Source: an uncultured Pseudomonadota bacterium
Lineage (GTDB): Bacteria > Pseudomonadota > Gammaproteobacteria > Burkholderiales > Usitatibacteraceae
NCBI GenBank assembly: GCA_946885905.1
Contig: CAMPHL010000014.1
Location: 1 to 15,409, forward strand
Reading direction: 5' to 3'
Length of the DNA: 15,409 nucleotides
Under the pieces are notes generated by a model. The model did not search any database. It had not been told where the DNA came from and saw only the letters and a list, made by a program, of their open reading frames with translations. Positions 1 through 11,044 of this stretch are shown piece after piece; within the stretch, counting starts at the first letter, position 1; each line of letters starts with the position of its first letter. The translations under genes were made by a program, and so were the position numbers.

Positions 1-1
1 T

Positions 2-481
2 CCCACCGGCGTGCGGGGGCTGATGATGCTCACCGACGATACCGCCGCGCGCCTGCAGATCAAGGACCGCCTCGACGCGCGCGAAAGCGTCCTGGGCGGC
101 GCGCGCTACCTGGCGCTGCTCAAGGAGAACATGTCGCAGCGGCTTGCCGAGCCGGACAAGACATTCCTCGCGCTCGCCGCGTACAACATGGGGCTCGGCC
201 ACCTCGAGGACGCGCGCGTCCTCGCCGAGGGCGCGGGCCTCGATCCCGACAAGTGGCAGGACGTGCGGCAGGTGCTCCCGCGGCTCACGGAACCGGAGCA
301 CTTCAACAAGGTGAAGCACGGGTACGCACGTGGGCACGAGGCGCAACGCCTCGTGGACAACGTCCGCAACTACTACGACATCCTGAATCGCATGGTGCCG
401 CGCGATGGGCCGGTTCCCGGCGCCCCGCCCGAGCCGGCGGCCCCTCAGCTCTCGACGAAGGGCGTGGCCTCGTCCAGGTGA
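2..481 (+). CDS. mltF: Membrane-bound lytic murein transglycosylase F, C-terminal part (partial at 5' end)
   Basis: The gene enters from the left edge; the frame is open from base 2 and ends at TGA 479-481, giving 159 visible residues. MltF cleaves the glycan strand of peptidoglycan with formation of a 1,6-anhydro ring and acts at the inner face of the outer membrane. The visible part opens with PTGVRGLMMLT, the segment that follows the catalytic Glu-Ser in MltF-type SLT domains. It continues with ALAAYNMGLGHLEDAR, the Tyr/Asn-rich substrate-cleft motif, and GYARGHEAQRLVDNVRNYY, typical of MltF. The catalytic Glu and the N-terminal solute-binding domain lie outside the window. The last 20 or so residues are Pro/Ala-rich and probably disordered. 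The 3' end overlaps the tail of the convergent phosphatase gene by 37 bases. Assignment to MltF rather than another Slt family member rests on the match of these motifs to E. coli MltF from memory. Confidence 0.9.
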   Translation, partial: PTGVRGLMMLTDDTAARLQIKDRLDARESVLGGARYLALLKENMSQRLAEPDKTFLALAAYNMGLGHLEDARVLAEGAGLDPDKWQDVRQVLPRLTEPEHFNKVKHGYARGHEAQRLVDNVRNYYDILNRMVPRDGPVPGAPPEPAAPQLSTKGVASSR

Positions 482-1077
482 GCGGTGTCGTCCCAGGCTT
501 CGAGGCGCCAGGCGTCGCCCTCGAAGGCCACTGCGTTGTAGGACGCGTTGGAGATCGCGACCTTGTGCGCATGGGCGATGGGAATGTCGTGGACGATGCG
601 GTAGAGCACCGCCAGCACCCCGCCATGCGTCACGGCGACCGCGCGCCGGCCGGCATGCGCCTTCGCGAGGGCCAGGAACGCCGCGTGGATGCGCTCGTGG
701 AACCCGCGGCGGGTCTCGCCCCCGGGGATCGCCGCGTCGGGATCGCTGTGGGCGGCCCGCGAGAACACGCCGGGCCAGCGCGCGTCGACCTCGGCGTAGG
801 TGAGCCCTTCGCCTTGGCCGAAGGAACGTTCGCGCAGGCGCGGCTCGGGCACAGCCTCCAGCTTGCAGTGCGCGGCGATGATTTGCGCCGTGCGCATCGC
901 ACGGCCCAGGTCGCTCGCCACGATCGCGTCGAAGCGCTCACGTGCGAGGCGCCGGCCGATGGCCTCGGCCTGGGCGATTCCCTCGGCGGTCAGGTCGCTG
1001 TCCGTCTGGCCCTGGATGCGAGTCTCGGTGTTCCACACCGTCTGGCCATGCCGGACCACGATGAAACGAGTCGTCAC
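445..1077 (-). CDS. Histidine phosphatase family protein (phosphoglycerate mutase-like)
   Basis: 210 residues, close to the usual length of stand-alone branch-1 histidine phosphatases. The catalytic RHG motif is at residues 9-11 (His10 is the phospho-acceptor), followed by QT and a conserved Asn16. SDLGRAMRTA (55-64) holds the second phosphate-binding Arg59, Glu83 in the LRER segment is the likely proton donor, GGET is at 119-122 and the second catalytic His is His151 in THGG. Such proteins remove phosphate from small metabolites. Annotations such as GpmB or alpha-ribazole phosphatase (CobC) are possible, but the sequence does not settle the substrate; there is no cobalamin gene nearby. The start is GTG at 1077-1075, with a GGAG element about 11 bases upstream. 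It begins 25 bases after the serS stop on the same strand and is probably its last co-transcribed neighbour. Confidence 0.88.
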   Translation of the reverse strand: MTTRFIVVRHGQTVWNTETRIQGQTDSDLTAEGIAQAEAIGRRLARERFDAIVASDLGRAMRTAQIIAAHCKLEAVPEPRLRERSFGQGEGLTYAEVDARWPGVFSRAAHSDPDAAIPGGETRRGFHERIHAAFLALAKAHAGRRAVAVTHGGVLAVLYRIVHDIPIAHAHKVAISNASYNAVAFEGDAWRLEAWDDTAHLDEATPFVES

Positions 1078-1102
1078 CCGGGGCGCCGCTCCAAGGGCAT
1101 GG

Positions 1103-2389
1103 TCATCCCGGCGCAGGCCGGGGCCCGATGACCTCGACCCCGCCCAGGAAAGGCACGAGCGCCTTCGGCACCGCCACCGATCCGTCGGCGTTCTGGTAGT
1201 TCTCCAGCACCGCCACGAGCGTGCGCCCGACCGCGAGGCCCGAGCCGTTCAGCGTGTGGAGCGGCTCGTTCCTGCCCTGGGCGTTGCGGTAGCGCGCCTG
1301 GATGCGGCGTGCCTGGAAGGCCTCGAAGTTCGAGCAGGAGGAGATCTCCCGGTACGCGTTCTGGCCCGGGAGCCACACCTCGAGGTCGTAGGTCTTCGCG
1401 CTCGAGAAACCCGTATCTCCCGTGCACAGGACCATCCTGCGGTACGGCAGCTCCAGGCGCTCGAGGATCGCCTCGGCGTTGCGCGTGAGCTCCTCGTGCG
1501 CCTCGCCCGAATCCCCGGGCCGCTCGAAGCGCACGATCTCGACCTTGTCGAACTGGTGCACGCGGATCATGCCGCGCGTGTCCTTGCCGTAGCTTCCAGC
1601 CTCCGAGCGGAAGCACGGGCTGTAGCAGGTGAACTTGAGCGGCAGGTCCTTGCCGTCGACGAGCGTGTCGGCGAGAAGGTTGGTCACCGGGTACTCGGCG
1701 GTGGGAATGAGGTAGAGGTCGCGGCCCTCGATCTTGAACAGGTCCTCGTGGAACTTGGCGAGGCTGGACGGCCCATCCGCCGCGCGCGCGTTCACCATGT
1801 ACGGGACGTACACCTCGGTGTAGCCATGCTCCTCGGTATGGACCTGCAGCATGAGCTGCGCGATGGCGCGGTGCAGCCGTGCGACCGCTCCCTTGAGCAC
1901 GTAGAAACGCGCGCCGGCGATCTTCGCGGCGGTCTCGAAGTCCATGCCGGCGAGCCCCGCGCCAACGTCCACGTGGTCCCGGGGCTGGAAGTCGAACTTG
2001 CGCGGCTCGCCCCAACGGCGCATTTCGACGTTGTCGTCGCTCGACTTTCCCTCGGGGACCTCGGCGCGCGGGATGTTCGGGATCACGCGCAGGAAGGCTT
2101 CCTGCTTCTCGCGGTTGGCGCCCAATGCCGCCTCGTTGGCCTTGAGCTCGTCGCCGATGCCGCCGACCTCCTCCATGGCCGCGGAGACGTCCTCGCCCTT
2201 GCCCTTGAGCATGCCGATCTGCCTGGACAGCGCGTTGCGCTTGGCCTGCAGCTCCTCGGTGCGCGACTGGACCCGCTTCCTCTCGTCCTCGAGCGCGCGG
2301 AACGCGGCCTCGTCGAACAGGAAGCCGCGGCGTTTCAGGCCCGCGACGACGGCGGGAAGGTCCTTGCGGAGAAGTTGGATGTCGAGCAT
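1103..2389 (-). CDS. serS: Serine--tRNA ligase (SerRS)
   Basis: Class II synthetase that activates serine and charges tRNA-Ser in the cytoplasm. 428 residues, full family length. The N-terminal long coiled-coil arm that grips the tRNA is at about 30-105. The catalytic core shows PTAEYPVTN (229-237, serine-binding TAE), motif 2 around [15 protein letters not shown] (259-273), [10 protein letters not shown] (335-344) and [15 protein letters not shown] (348-362). Motif 3 is [20 protein letters not shown] (380-399). The loop that in most bacterial SerRS reads GTGQLPKF is here GPSSLAKF (206-213), and TAEVP is TAEYP; both are unusual among proteobacterial enzymes I know. All catalytic residues I can name are present, so I expect an active enzyme. 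ATG start at 2389-2387; no Shine-Dalgarno sequence is evident. rarA ends 100 bases upstream on the same strand, as in the common ftsK–lolA–rarA–serS order. Confidence 0.97.
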   Translation of the reverse strand: MLDIQLLRKDLPAVVAGLKRRGFLFDEAAFRALEDERKRVQSRTEELQAKRNALSRQIGMLKGKGEDVSAAMEEVGGIGDELKANEAALGANREKQEAFLRVIPNIPRAEVPEGKSSDDNVEMRRWGEPRKFDFQPRDHVDVGAGLAGMDFETAAKIAGARFYVLKGAVARLHRAIAQLMLQVHTEEHGYTEVYVPYMVNARAADGPSSLAKFHEDLFKIEGRDLYLIPTAEYPVTNLLADTLVDGKDLPLKFTCYSPCFRSEAGSYGKDTRGMIRVHQFDKVEIVRFERPGDSGEAHEELTRNAEAILERLELPYRRMVLCTGDTGFSSAKTYDLEVWLPGQNAYREISSCSNFEAFQARRIQARYRNAQGRNEPLHTLNGSGLAVGRTLVAVLENYQNADGSVAVPKALVPFLGGVEVIGPRPAPG

Positions 2390-2489
2390 CGAGGCGGATG
2401 GAGGAATCGGGGGGGCTCGAGGAGTCGAGCGGCGACCTTGTCGTGCGGCTCCGACATCGCCCCGGTCCAGGCGGCTCCCCGACGTTGGC

Positions 2490-3809
2490 CTATTTTAGCT
2501 TTTTCGCCTGCTCGTCCTTCTGCCGCAGGTGCTCGAGCTTCTCGCGTATCTTCGATTCCAGGCCGCGATCGGTCGGCCGGTACCAGTTCGGGCGCTCCAT
2601 CCCTTCGGGAAAGTAGCTCTCCGCCGCGGCGTAACCGCCTTCCTCGTCGTGCGCGTAGCGATAGTCCTTGCCGTAGCCCAGGCCTTTCATGAGCCTGGTG
2701 GGCGCGTTGCGGATGTGCAGCGGCACGGGACGCGTGCCGTCCTCGGCCACGAACGCACGCGCTTCGTTGTAGGCCACGTACACCGCGTTCGATTTGGCCG
2801 CGACGGCGAGGTAGATCGCGCACTCGGCCAGGGCGAGCTCGCCCTCGGGCGAGCCCAGGCGCTCGAACACTTCGGCCGCGTTGATCGCGACCTCCAGCGC
2901 GCGCGGGTCGGCGAGCCCGATGTCCTCGCTCGCCATGCGCACCATGCGGCGCGCGAGGTAACGCGGATCGGCCCCGCCGTCGAGCATGCGCACCAGCCAG
3001 TAGAGGGATGCGTCCGGGTCGCTCCCCCGCACGCTCTTGTGCAGCGCGGAGATCTGGTCGTAGAAGTTGTCGCCGCCCTGGTCGAAGCGGCGGCCGGCGC
3101 GTTGCGCGATGCCGTTCACGAAATCGACGTCGACGCCGCGCTTGCCCTCGACGCGCGCGGCTTCCGCGACCTGCTCGGTGAGGTTGAGCGCGCGGCGGCC
3201 GTCCCCATCCGCGAACTCCGCGATCCGGGCTCGCGCCTCCGAGGTCGAGTCGAGCCTTTCGGCCTCGAAGCCACGCGCGATCAGCACGTCGAGCTCCCCG
3301 GCCTCGAGGCTTTCGAGGACATACACCTGCGCGCGCGAGAGCAACGCCCCGATCACCTCGAAGGACGGGTTCTCCGTGGTGGCGCCGATGAAGGTGAAGA
3401 GCCCCGACTCGACGTGCGGCAGGAAGGCGTCCTGCTGCGCCTTGTTGAAGCGGTGGACCTCGTCCACGAACACGATGGTCGCGCGGCCGTATTGGTCACG
3501 CGCGAGCTTCGCCCGCTCGACCGCCTCGCGGATCTCCTTCACGCCGGCGAGCACGGCCGAGATCGCGATGAACTCCGCGTTGAAAGCCTTGGCCATGAGC
3601 CGGGCGAGCGTGGTCTTGCCCACGCCCGGCGGCCCCCACAGGATCATCGAGTGCGGCTTGCCGGCGCGCAGCGCGACGTTGATCGCACACCCCTCGCCCA
3701 GCAGGTGCCGCTGGCCGACGACGTCGTCCACGCTCGCCGGGCGCAGCCGTTCCGCGAGGGGTACGTGGACCTCGCCCGAAGCGCCGAACAGATCGCGCGG
3801 CCGGCTCAT
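2490..3809 (-). CDS. rarA: Replication-associated recombination protein A (RarA/MgsA AAA+ ATPase)
   Basis: 439 residues, the usual length for RarA (MgsA; WRNIP1 in eukaryotes), a tetrameric clamp-loader-like AAA+ ATPase that acts at stalled forks together with SSB. The N-terminus [17 protein letters not shown] (17-33) is the family signature. Walker A is GPPGVGKT (59-66) and Walker B is [16 protein letters not shown] (112-127), the HRFNKAQQD tail being diagnostic for RarA. Sensor 1 is GATTENPS (142-149), and LLSRAQVY (156-163) carries the arginine-finger Arg. The C-terminal half holds [14 protein letters not shown] and the [19 protein letters not shown] segment of the oligomerisation domain. 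The start is ATG 3809-3807. No Shine-Dalgarno sequence is seen; a TAAGAT hexamer lies only six bases before the ATG. The gene diverges from the small gene at 3847 across a 37-base gap. Confidence 0.97.
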   Translation of the reverse strand: MSRPRDLFGASGEVHVPLAERLRPASVDDVVGQRHLLGEGCAINVALRAGKPHSMILWGPPGVGKTTLARLMAKAFNAEFIAISAVLAGVKEIREAVERAKLARDQYGRATIVFVDEVHRFNKAQQDAFLPHVESGLFTFIGATTENPSFEVIGALLSRAQVYVLESLEAGELDVLIARGFEAERLDSTSEARARIAEFADGDGRRALNLTEQVAEAARVEGKRGVDVDFVNGIAQRAGRRFDQGGDNFYDQISALHKSVRGSDPDASLYWLVRMLDGGADPRYLARRMVRMASEDIGLADPRALEVAINAAEVFERLGSPEGELALAECAIYLAVAAKSNAVYVAYNEARAFVAEDGTRPVPLHIRNAPTRLMKGLGYGKDYRYAHDEEGGYAAAESYFPEGMERPNWYRPTDRGLESKIREKLEHLRQKDEQAKKLK

Positions 3810-3815
3810 GCGTCC

Positions 3816-3821
3816 ATCTTA
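3816..3821 (-). promoter_or_regulatory. Candidate -10 element of rarA, six bases before its ATG
   Basis: On the minus strand the bases read TAAGAT, then GGACGC, then the rarA ATG. The hexamer matches four of six bases of TATAAT. A start of transcription six to eight bases downstream would fall on or next to the A of ATG, giving a leaderless mRNA. No good -35 element is visible at 16-18 bases, so the call is tentative; rarA could also be read from a promoter further upstream. Confidence 0.35.
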
Positions 3822-3829
3822 AGCCCGGC

Positions 3830-3838
3830 TGCGATAAT
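3830..3838 (+). promoter_or_regulatory. Extended -10 element of the small gene at 3847
   Basis: TGCGATAAT combines a TGn extension with GATAAT (five of six TATAAT bases). It ends eight bases before the ATG at 3847, so the mRNA would be leaderless or carry a leader of about two bases. The same nonamer, or a one-base variant, precedes trxB (7794-7802) and purE (9345-9353). No clear -35 is seen, which extended -10 promoters can do without. Confidence 0.5.
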
Positions 3839-3846
3839 GACCTCGC

Positions 3847-4065
3847 ATGGACGTGACCTGCGAACCCCTTCCAAGCCACCTGCACGTGGTCGCCCGCGGC
3901 CGGTTCGATGCGCAGGAGGCCCGCGTGCCTGCGCGCATCGCGATCCTCGTGGCCGAGCCGCAGCGGCACACCGCGGCGTTGGAGGACACCGCGGTCAACC
4001 GCGGCGCCCTGGTCTGCACGACCTCGAGCGAGGCCGAGGCGAGGGCCTTCCTCGGCCTCGGCTGA
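3847..4065 (+). CDS. Small conserved-looking protein of unknown function (72 aa)
   Basis: I do not recognise this protein. It has 72 residues, starts at ATG 3847 and ends at TGA 4063-4065, seven bases from the convergent lolA stop codon. Nearly every third codon position is G or C, matching the flanking genes, so it behaves like real coding sequence rather than chance. It fills the gap between the rarA start and the lolA end almost exactly. An extended -10 (TGCGATAAT) lies directly upstream. The sequence suggests two N-terminal strands (LHVVARGRF), a strand IAILVAE at about 31-37, a helix near 42-51, a strand ALVCTTS (54-60) and a final helix SEAEARAFLG. That pattern recalls the C-terminal half of small STAS/SpoIIAA-like proteins, but this is a guess from secondary structure, not homology. 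No signal peptide or membrane helix. Confidence 0.6.
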   Translation: MDVTCEPLPSHLHVVARGRFDAQEARVPARIAILVAEPQRHTAALEDTAVNRGALVCTTSSEAEARAFLGLG

Positions 4066-4071
4066 GACCCG

Positions 4072-4743
4072 CTATTTCCTCGGCGCGTCCTTCCCGGGCG
4101 CGTCCTCGATCACGTCGGCGCCCGGGGGAGGCGTGAACTCGAAGGATCGGGGTGGAACGGGCGCGTTCGCCTTGAGCTCCGAGAAGCGCAACAGGGTGCG
4201 CCCGCCCAACTGGTCGTGCAGCTCCATCGCGGCGAGCGACTTGCCATTCAGGCCGAGGCGAACCCGCTCGAAGCCGGTGTCCTTCGCTTTCGGCAGCGCC
4301 TCCGCCCATGCGAGGCCATCGGACGTGCCGGCATCCTTGAGCGTGAAAAGGGTGGTGATGTCGTCCCTGCCGGCCAGCAGCGCCGCGGGCGTGGACGAGA
4401 TCGCGCCTTCCATGCGCTTCACCGTCACCTGGTTCAGGTCCGGATCGTGGATCCAGAGCCTGGTGCCGTCGCCGACGAGCACCTGCTTGTGCGGCTTGTC
4501 GTAAGTCCAGCGGAACTTGCCGGGGCGCGCGAAGGTGAACGTGCCCGAGGCCGTCTCCACCGCCTTGCCGGAACGGTCGAACACCTGCTGCTCGAAGCGC
4601 GCGGTGGCGGTCTTGGTGGCGGCGTTGAACGCGAGGAAGGCGTCGAGGCCGTTGGCTTGGGCGCCGAAAGACAGGAACGCAGCGAGGATCGGGCCCCGGG
4701 CCATCGCGGCAACCGCCGCGCCCGGGGTGGCGAGAAATCGCAT
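4072..4743 (-). CDS. lolA: Outer-membrane lipoprotein carrier protein LolA
   Basis: Periplasmic chaperone that takes lipoproteins from the LolCDE transporter and passes them to LolB at the outer membrane. 223 residues from ATG 4743-4741. The first 30 residues look like a Sec signal peptide (hydrophobic GPILAAFLSF, then AQA cleavage before NGLDAF). Mature features of LolA are clear: FEQQVFDRSGK (50-60), SGTFTFARPGKFRW (66-79) with the conserved RPGKFRW, YDKPHKQVLVGDG and LWIHDPDLNQVTV. A later in-frame ATG at 4704-4702 would leave a shorter, 17-residue signal peptide and cannot be excluded. The first ATG lies only four bases after the ftsK stop, which favours translational coupling and this longer start. 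The C-terminus adds a Pro/Asp/Lys-rich tail (PPPGADVIEDAPGKDAPRK). lolA follows ftsK and precedes rarA, the standard proteobacterial order, although here one small opposite-strand gene separates lolA from rarA. Confidence 0.95.
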   Translation of the reverse strand: MRFLATPGAAVAAMARGPILAAFLSFGAQANGLDAFLAFNAATKTATARFEQQVFDRSGKAVETASGTFTFARPGKFRWTYDKPHKQVLVGDGTRLWIHDPDLNQVTVKRMEGAISSTPAALLAGRDDITTLFTLKDAGTSDGLAWAEALPKAKDTGFERVRLGLNGKSLAAMELHDQLGGRTLLRFSELKANAPVPPRSFEFTPPPGADVIEDAPGKDAPRK

Positions 4744-4747
4744 AGGC

Positions 4748-7066
<2,319 letters not shown>

Positions 7067-7701
7067 CCGCGGTCGGTGAGGTCCTTGAGGATGCGGTTCA
7101 CCATTTCGCGGGAGGCGCCCACCATGTTGGCGAGCTCCTGCTGCGAGAGCTTCTCCGTGACGACGAGCTTGCCGTTGGCCGGCACGGCGAGCTCGAGCAG
7201 CGTGCTCGCCACGCGGCCGTAGACGTCCATGAGCGCGAGCGTGCCGATCTTGCGGTCGGCCTCGCGCACCCGCTGGGCGAGCATCTGCATCACCATGTTG
7301 CCGATCCGCGGCTCCTGCTCGACGCAGCGCTCGAAGGCGGCGTGCGTGAGCACCTGGAAGGTGGAGGGCTCGATGGTGGTCACCGAGGCCGAGCGCGGCT
7401 GCTTGTCGATCATCGACATCTCGCCGAAGAAGGCGCCGGGACCGAGGATCTTGAGGATGATCTCGCGCCCGTCCTCGTCGCCGATGAAGACCTTCACCTT
7501 GCCGGACTGGATCATGTAGAGCGAGTCGCCCATCTCGCCCTCGGTGAGGACGACGGCGTTCTTCGGATAGCTCTTCTCGCTCGAAACGGCGCGGATCACG
7601 TCGAGCTCGCGGTCGGACAGCCGCGTGAAGAACGGCACCGCCTTGAGGGCCATGGTGCGTTCGCCGACGCTGCTGCGCTTGGTCGTGGCGGACATCCCGT
7701 C

Positions 7702-7730
7702 TAGATACTGAAAAACCCTTTAGTTGTCAA
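7702..7730 (-). promoter_or_regulatory. Promoter of the Crp/Fnr regulator gene
   Basis: The minus strand carries a perfect -35 TTGACA (7730-7725), a 17-base spacer and a weak -10 TATCTA (7707-7702, three of six bases). Six bases (GACGGG) separate the -10 from the ATG, so transcription would begin at about the start codon. The -35 overlaps an inverted repeat (7724-7743) that could be an operator. Confidence 0.5.
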
Positions 7731-7743
7731 ATGTTTAGGACAA
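7724..7743. promoter_or_regulatory. Inverted repeat TTGTC-N10-GACAA over the regulator promoter
   Basis: Five-base arms at 7724-7728 and 7739-7743 with ten bases between them. The repeat covers the -35 hexamer of the regulator gene, a good position for autoregulation. Arm sequence and spacing differ from the CRP (TGTGA-N6-TCACA) and Fnr (TTGAT-N4-ATCAA) consensus, and arms this short can arise by chance. Confidence 0.3.
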
Positions 7744-7758
7744 AGTCTTCATATAAAT

Positions 7759-9329
<1,571 letters not shown>

Positions 9330-9344
9330 GCGCCTTCGCCGTTC

Positions 9345-9353
9345 TGCGACAAT
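9345..9353 (+). promoter_or_regulatory. Extended -10 element of purE, six bases before ATG
   Basis: TGCGACAAT is a one-base variant of the element ahead of trxB and the 3847 gene. Its hexamer GACAAT (9348-9353) is followed by AGCGCC and then the purE ATG (9360). A transcript beginning six to eight bases downstream would have no leader, in keeping with the lack of a Shine-Dalgarno sequence. No clear -35. Confidence 0.45.
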
Positions 9354-9359
9354 AGCGCC

Positions 9360-9857
9360 ATGGAAGAAAAGCCCTTGGTCGGTGTCGTGATGGGGTCGCA
9401 AAGCGACTGGGACGTAATGCAGCACGCCGTGCGCGTACTGATGGATTTCGGCGTCCCGCACGAGAAGCGCGTGGTCTCCGCCCATCGCACGCCCGACACG
9501 ATGTTCGAGTACGCCGAAACCGCGCGCGATCGCGGCCTCGCCTGCATCATCGCGGGCGCGGGCGGCGCCGCGCACCTGCCCGGCATGATCGCCTCGAAGA
9601 CCACGCTGCCGGTGCTCGGCGTGCCGGTGCCCTCGCGCCACCTCGCGGGCCAGGATTCGCTCTACTCGATCGTGCAGATGCCCAAGGGGATCCCGGTCGG
9701 CACGTTCGCCATCGGCGAGGCGGGAGCGGCCAACGCGGGACTCTTCGCCGTGAGCCTTCTCGCAGCCTCCGACGCGGAGCTCGCGCGCAAGCTCGCCGAA
9801 TACCGCGACAAGCTGCGAGAGCAGGTCGCGGCGATGCAACTGCCAGACGTACTGTGA
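9360..9857 (+). CDS. purE: N5-carboxyaminoimidazole ribonucleotide mutase
   Basis: Class I PurE, which moves the carboxyl group of N5-CAIR (the PurK product) to C4 to make CAIR in purine synthesis. 165 residues, usual length. GSQSDWDVM (12-20) binds the substrate phosphate, SAHRTPD (40-46) carries the catalytic-type His42, and [12 protein letters not shown] (64-75) is the hallmark substrate loop. [20 protein letters not shown] (93-112) and [12 protein letters not shown] (113-124) complete the octamer-forming fold. The start ATG lies directly behind a -10-like element. The stop TGA (9855-9857) overlaps the purK GTG as GTGA, so PurE and PurK are probably made in a coupled way. Confidence 0.97.
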   Translation: MEEKPLVGVVMGSQSDWDVMQHAVRVLMDFGVPHEKRVVSAHRTPDTMFEYAETARDRGLACIIAGAGGAAHLPGMIASKTTLPVLGVPVPSRHLAGQDSLYSIVQMPKGIPVGTFAIGEAGAANAGLFAVSLLAASDAELARKLAEYRDKLREQVAAMQLPDVL

Positions 9858-10999
9858 TCCTTCCGGGGGCAACGCTCGGCCTGCTGGGCGGCGGCCAGCT
9901 GGGCCGCATGTTCACCGTCGCGGCGCGCACGCTGGGCTATCGCGTCACCGTGCTCGATCCCGATGCGCACGCCCCCGCGGCCGAGTTCGCCACCCGGCAC
10001 CTCGCGGTCGCGTTCGATGATCCGGCCGCGCTGGACGAGCTCGCCGGCACGTGCGCCGCGGTCACCACGGAGTTCGAGAATGCGCCGGCCGATGCGCTGG
10101 ATGCGATCGGCCGGCGTACCGTGGTGCGCCCCAGCGGCGCGTCGGTCGCCATCGCGCAGGACCGGCGCAGGGAAAAGGCCTTCTTCTCGCAGCACGGCTT
10201 TCCCGTCGGCTCCTGGGGGCGGATCGACGCTCCGGCGGACATCGAGGCGGCCCTGGCGAACGTTCGCCTTCCGGCGCTGCTCAAGACCGCGCGGCTCGGC
10301 TACGACGGCAAGGGCCAGGCTCGCGTGGCCTCGCGCGGGGAAATCGAGGCCACGCTGCGTTCATGGAAGGGCGTGCCGTGCGTGCTCGAGGAACTGCTCA
10401 CGCTCGAGCGCGAGATCTCCGTCGTGCTCGCCCGCCGCGAGGACGGCGCCGGCGCCGTCTTTCCCGTCGCGGAGAACCGTCACGCCTCGGGCATCCTCGA
10501 CGTGACGATCGCTCCGGCCCGCCTCGACGCCGCGCTCGCCGCCGAGGCGACGCAGCTCGCCACGCGCCTTGCCGAAGCGCTGGAGTACGTGGGCGTCCTC
10601 GCGGTGGAGATGTTCGTGGTCGGCGGCCGCCTGCTGCTGAACGAGATCGCGCCGCGTCCCCACAACAGCGGCCACTACACCATCGACGCCTGCCGAACCT
10701 CCCAATTCGAGCAGCAGGTGCGCGTGCTCTGCGGGCTGCCGCTCGGCGATCCCTCCCAGCACACGCCCGCGGTGATGGTGAATCTCCTTGGCGATGCCTG
10801 GCGCTCGGGCGAGCCCGGCTGGGAAGCGGTGCTCCGGCATCCGGGCGCGCACCTGCACCTCTACGGCAAGCGCGAGGCCCGCCCCGGGCGCAAGATGGGA
10901 CACGTCACGGTGTGCGAAGCCACGCCGCAACGAACCCTCGAGGCCGCACTCGACATCCGCGCCGCGCTCGGGATCGGCCCCGCGGGCGAATCCATCTAG
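9854..10999 (+). CDS. purK: N5-carboxyaminoimidazole ribonucleotide synthase (ATP-grasp)
   Basis: Uses ATP and bicarbonate to carboxylate AIR to N5-CAIR, the substrate of PurE. 381 residues from GTG 9854, overlapping the purE stop by four bases. The N-terminal domain begins with [13 protein letters not shown] (8-20), the PurK signature. In the ATP-grasp domain, [17 protein letters not shown] (142-158) holds Lys144 and the glycine-rich loop, [15 protein letters not shown] (177-191) the adenine-binding and acidic residues, and [20 protein letters not shown] (261-280) the metal ligands with the bicarbonate/AIR site. The C-terminal [20 protein letters not shown] (331-350) is standard. No truncation or missing key residue. 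The following gene starts 45 bases after the stop with its own strong ribosome-binding site. Confidence 0.97.
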   Translation: MILPGATLGLLGGGQLGRMFTVAARTLGYRVTVLDPDAHAPAAEFATRHLAVAFDDPAALDELAGTCAAVTTEFENAPADALDAIGRRTVVRPSGASVAIAQDRRREKAFFSQHGFPVGSWGRIDAPADIEAALANVRLPALLKTARLGYDGKGQARVASRGEIEATLRSWKGVPCVLEELLTLEREISVVLARREDGAGAVFPVAENRHASGILDVTIAPARLDAALAAEATQLATRLAEALEYVGVLAVEMFVVGGRLLLNEIAPRPHNSGHYTIDACRTSQFEQQVRVLCGLPLGDPSQHTPAVMVNLLGDAWRSGEPGWEAVLRHPGAHLHLYGKREARPGRKMGHVTVCEATPQRTLEAALDIRAALGIGPAGESI

Positions 11000-11031
11000 G
11001 GGAACGGGCGCGTCCAAAGGGGGACGAACCC

Positions 11032-11037
11032 AAGGAG
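11032..11037 (+). promoter_or_regulatory. Strong Shine-Dalgarno sequence of the DUF2807 gene
   Basis: AAGGAG lies seven bases before the ATG at 11045. It fixes the start and contrasts with the SD-less starts elsewhere in the window. Confidence 0.85.
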
Positions 11038-11044
11038 CTTACCC

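Noticed and set aside
2415..2430. Perfect hairpin GCTCGA-GGAG-TCGAGC between rarA and serS
   Set aside because: Six-base stem without a U-run. Such a hairpin is expected by chance in GC-rich DNA, and no regulatory context supports it.
800..2692. A 630-codon open frame on the plus strand opposite serS and the phosphatase
   Set aside because: Antisense shadow; the serS and phosphatase frames carry all catalytic motifs.
2529..4136. A 535-codon open frame on the plus strand opposite rarA
   Set aside because: Antisense shadow of RarA motifs, with no domain of its own.
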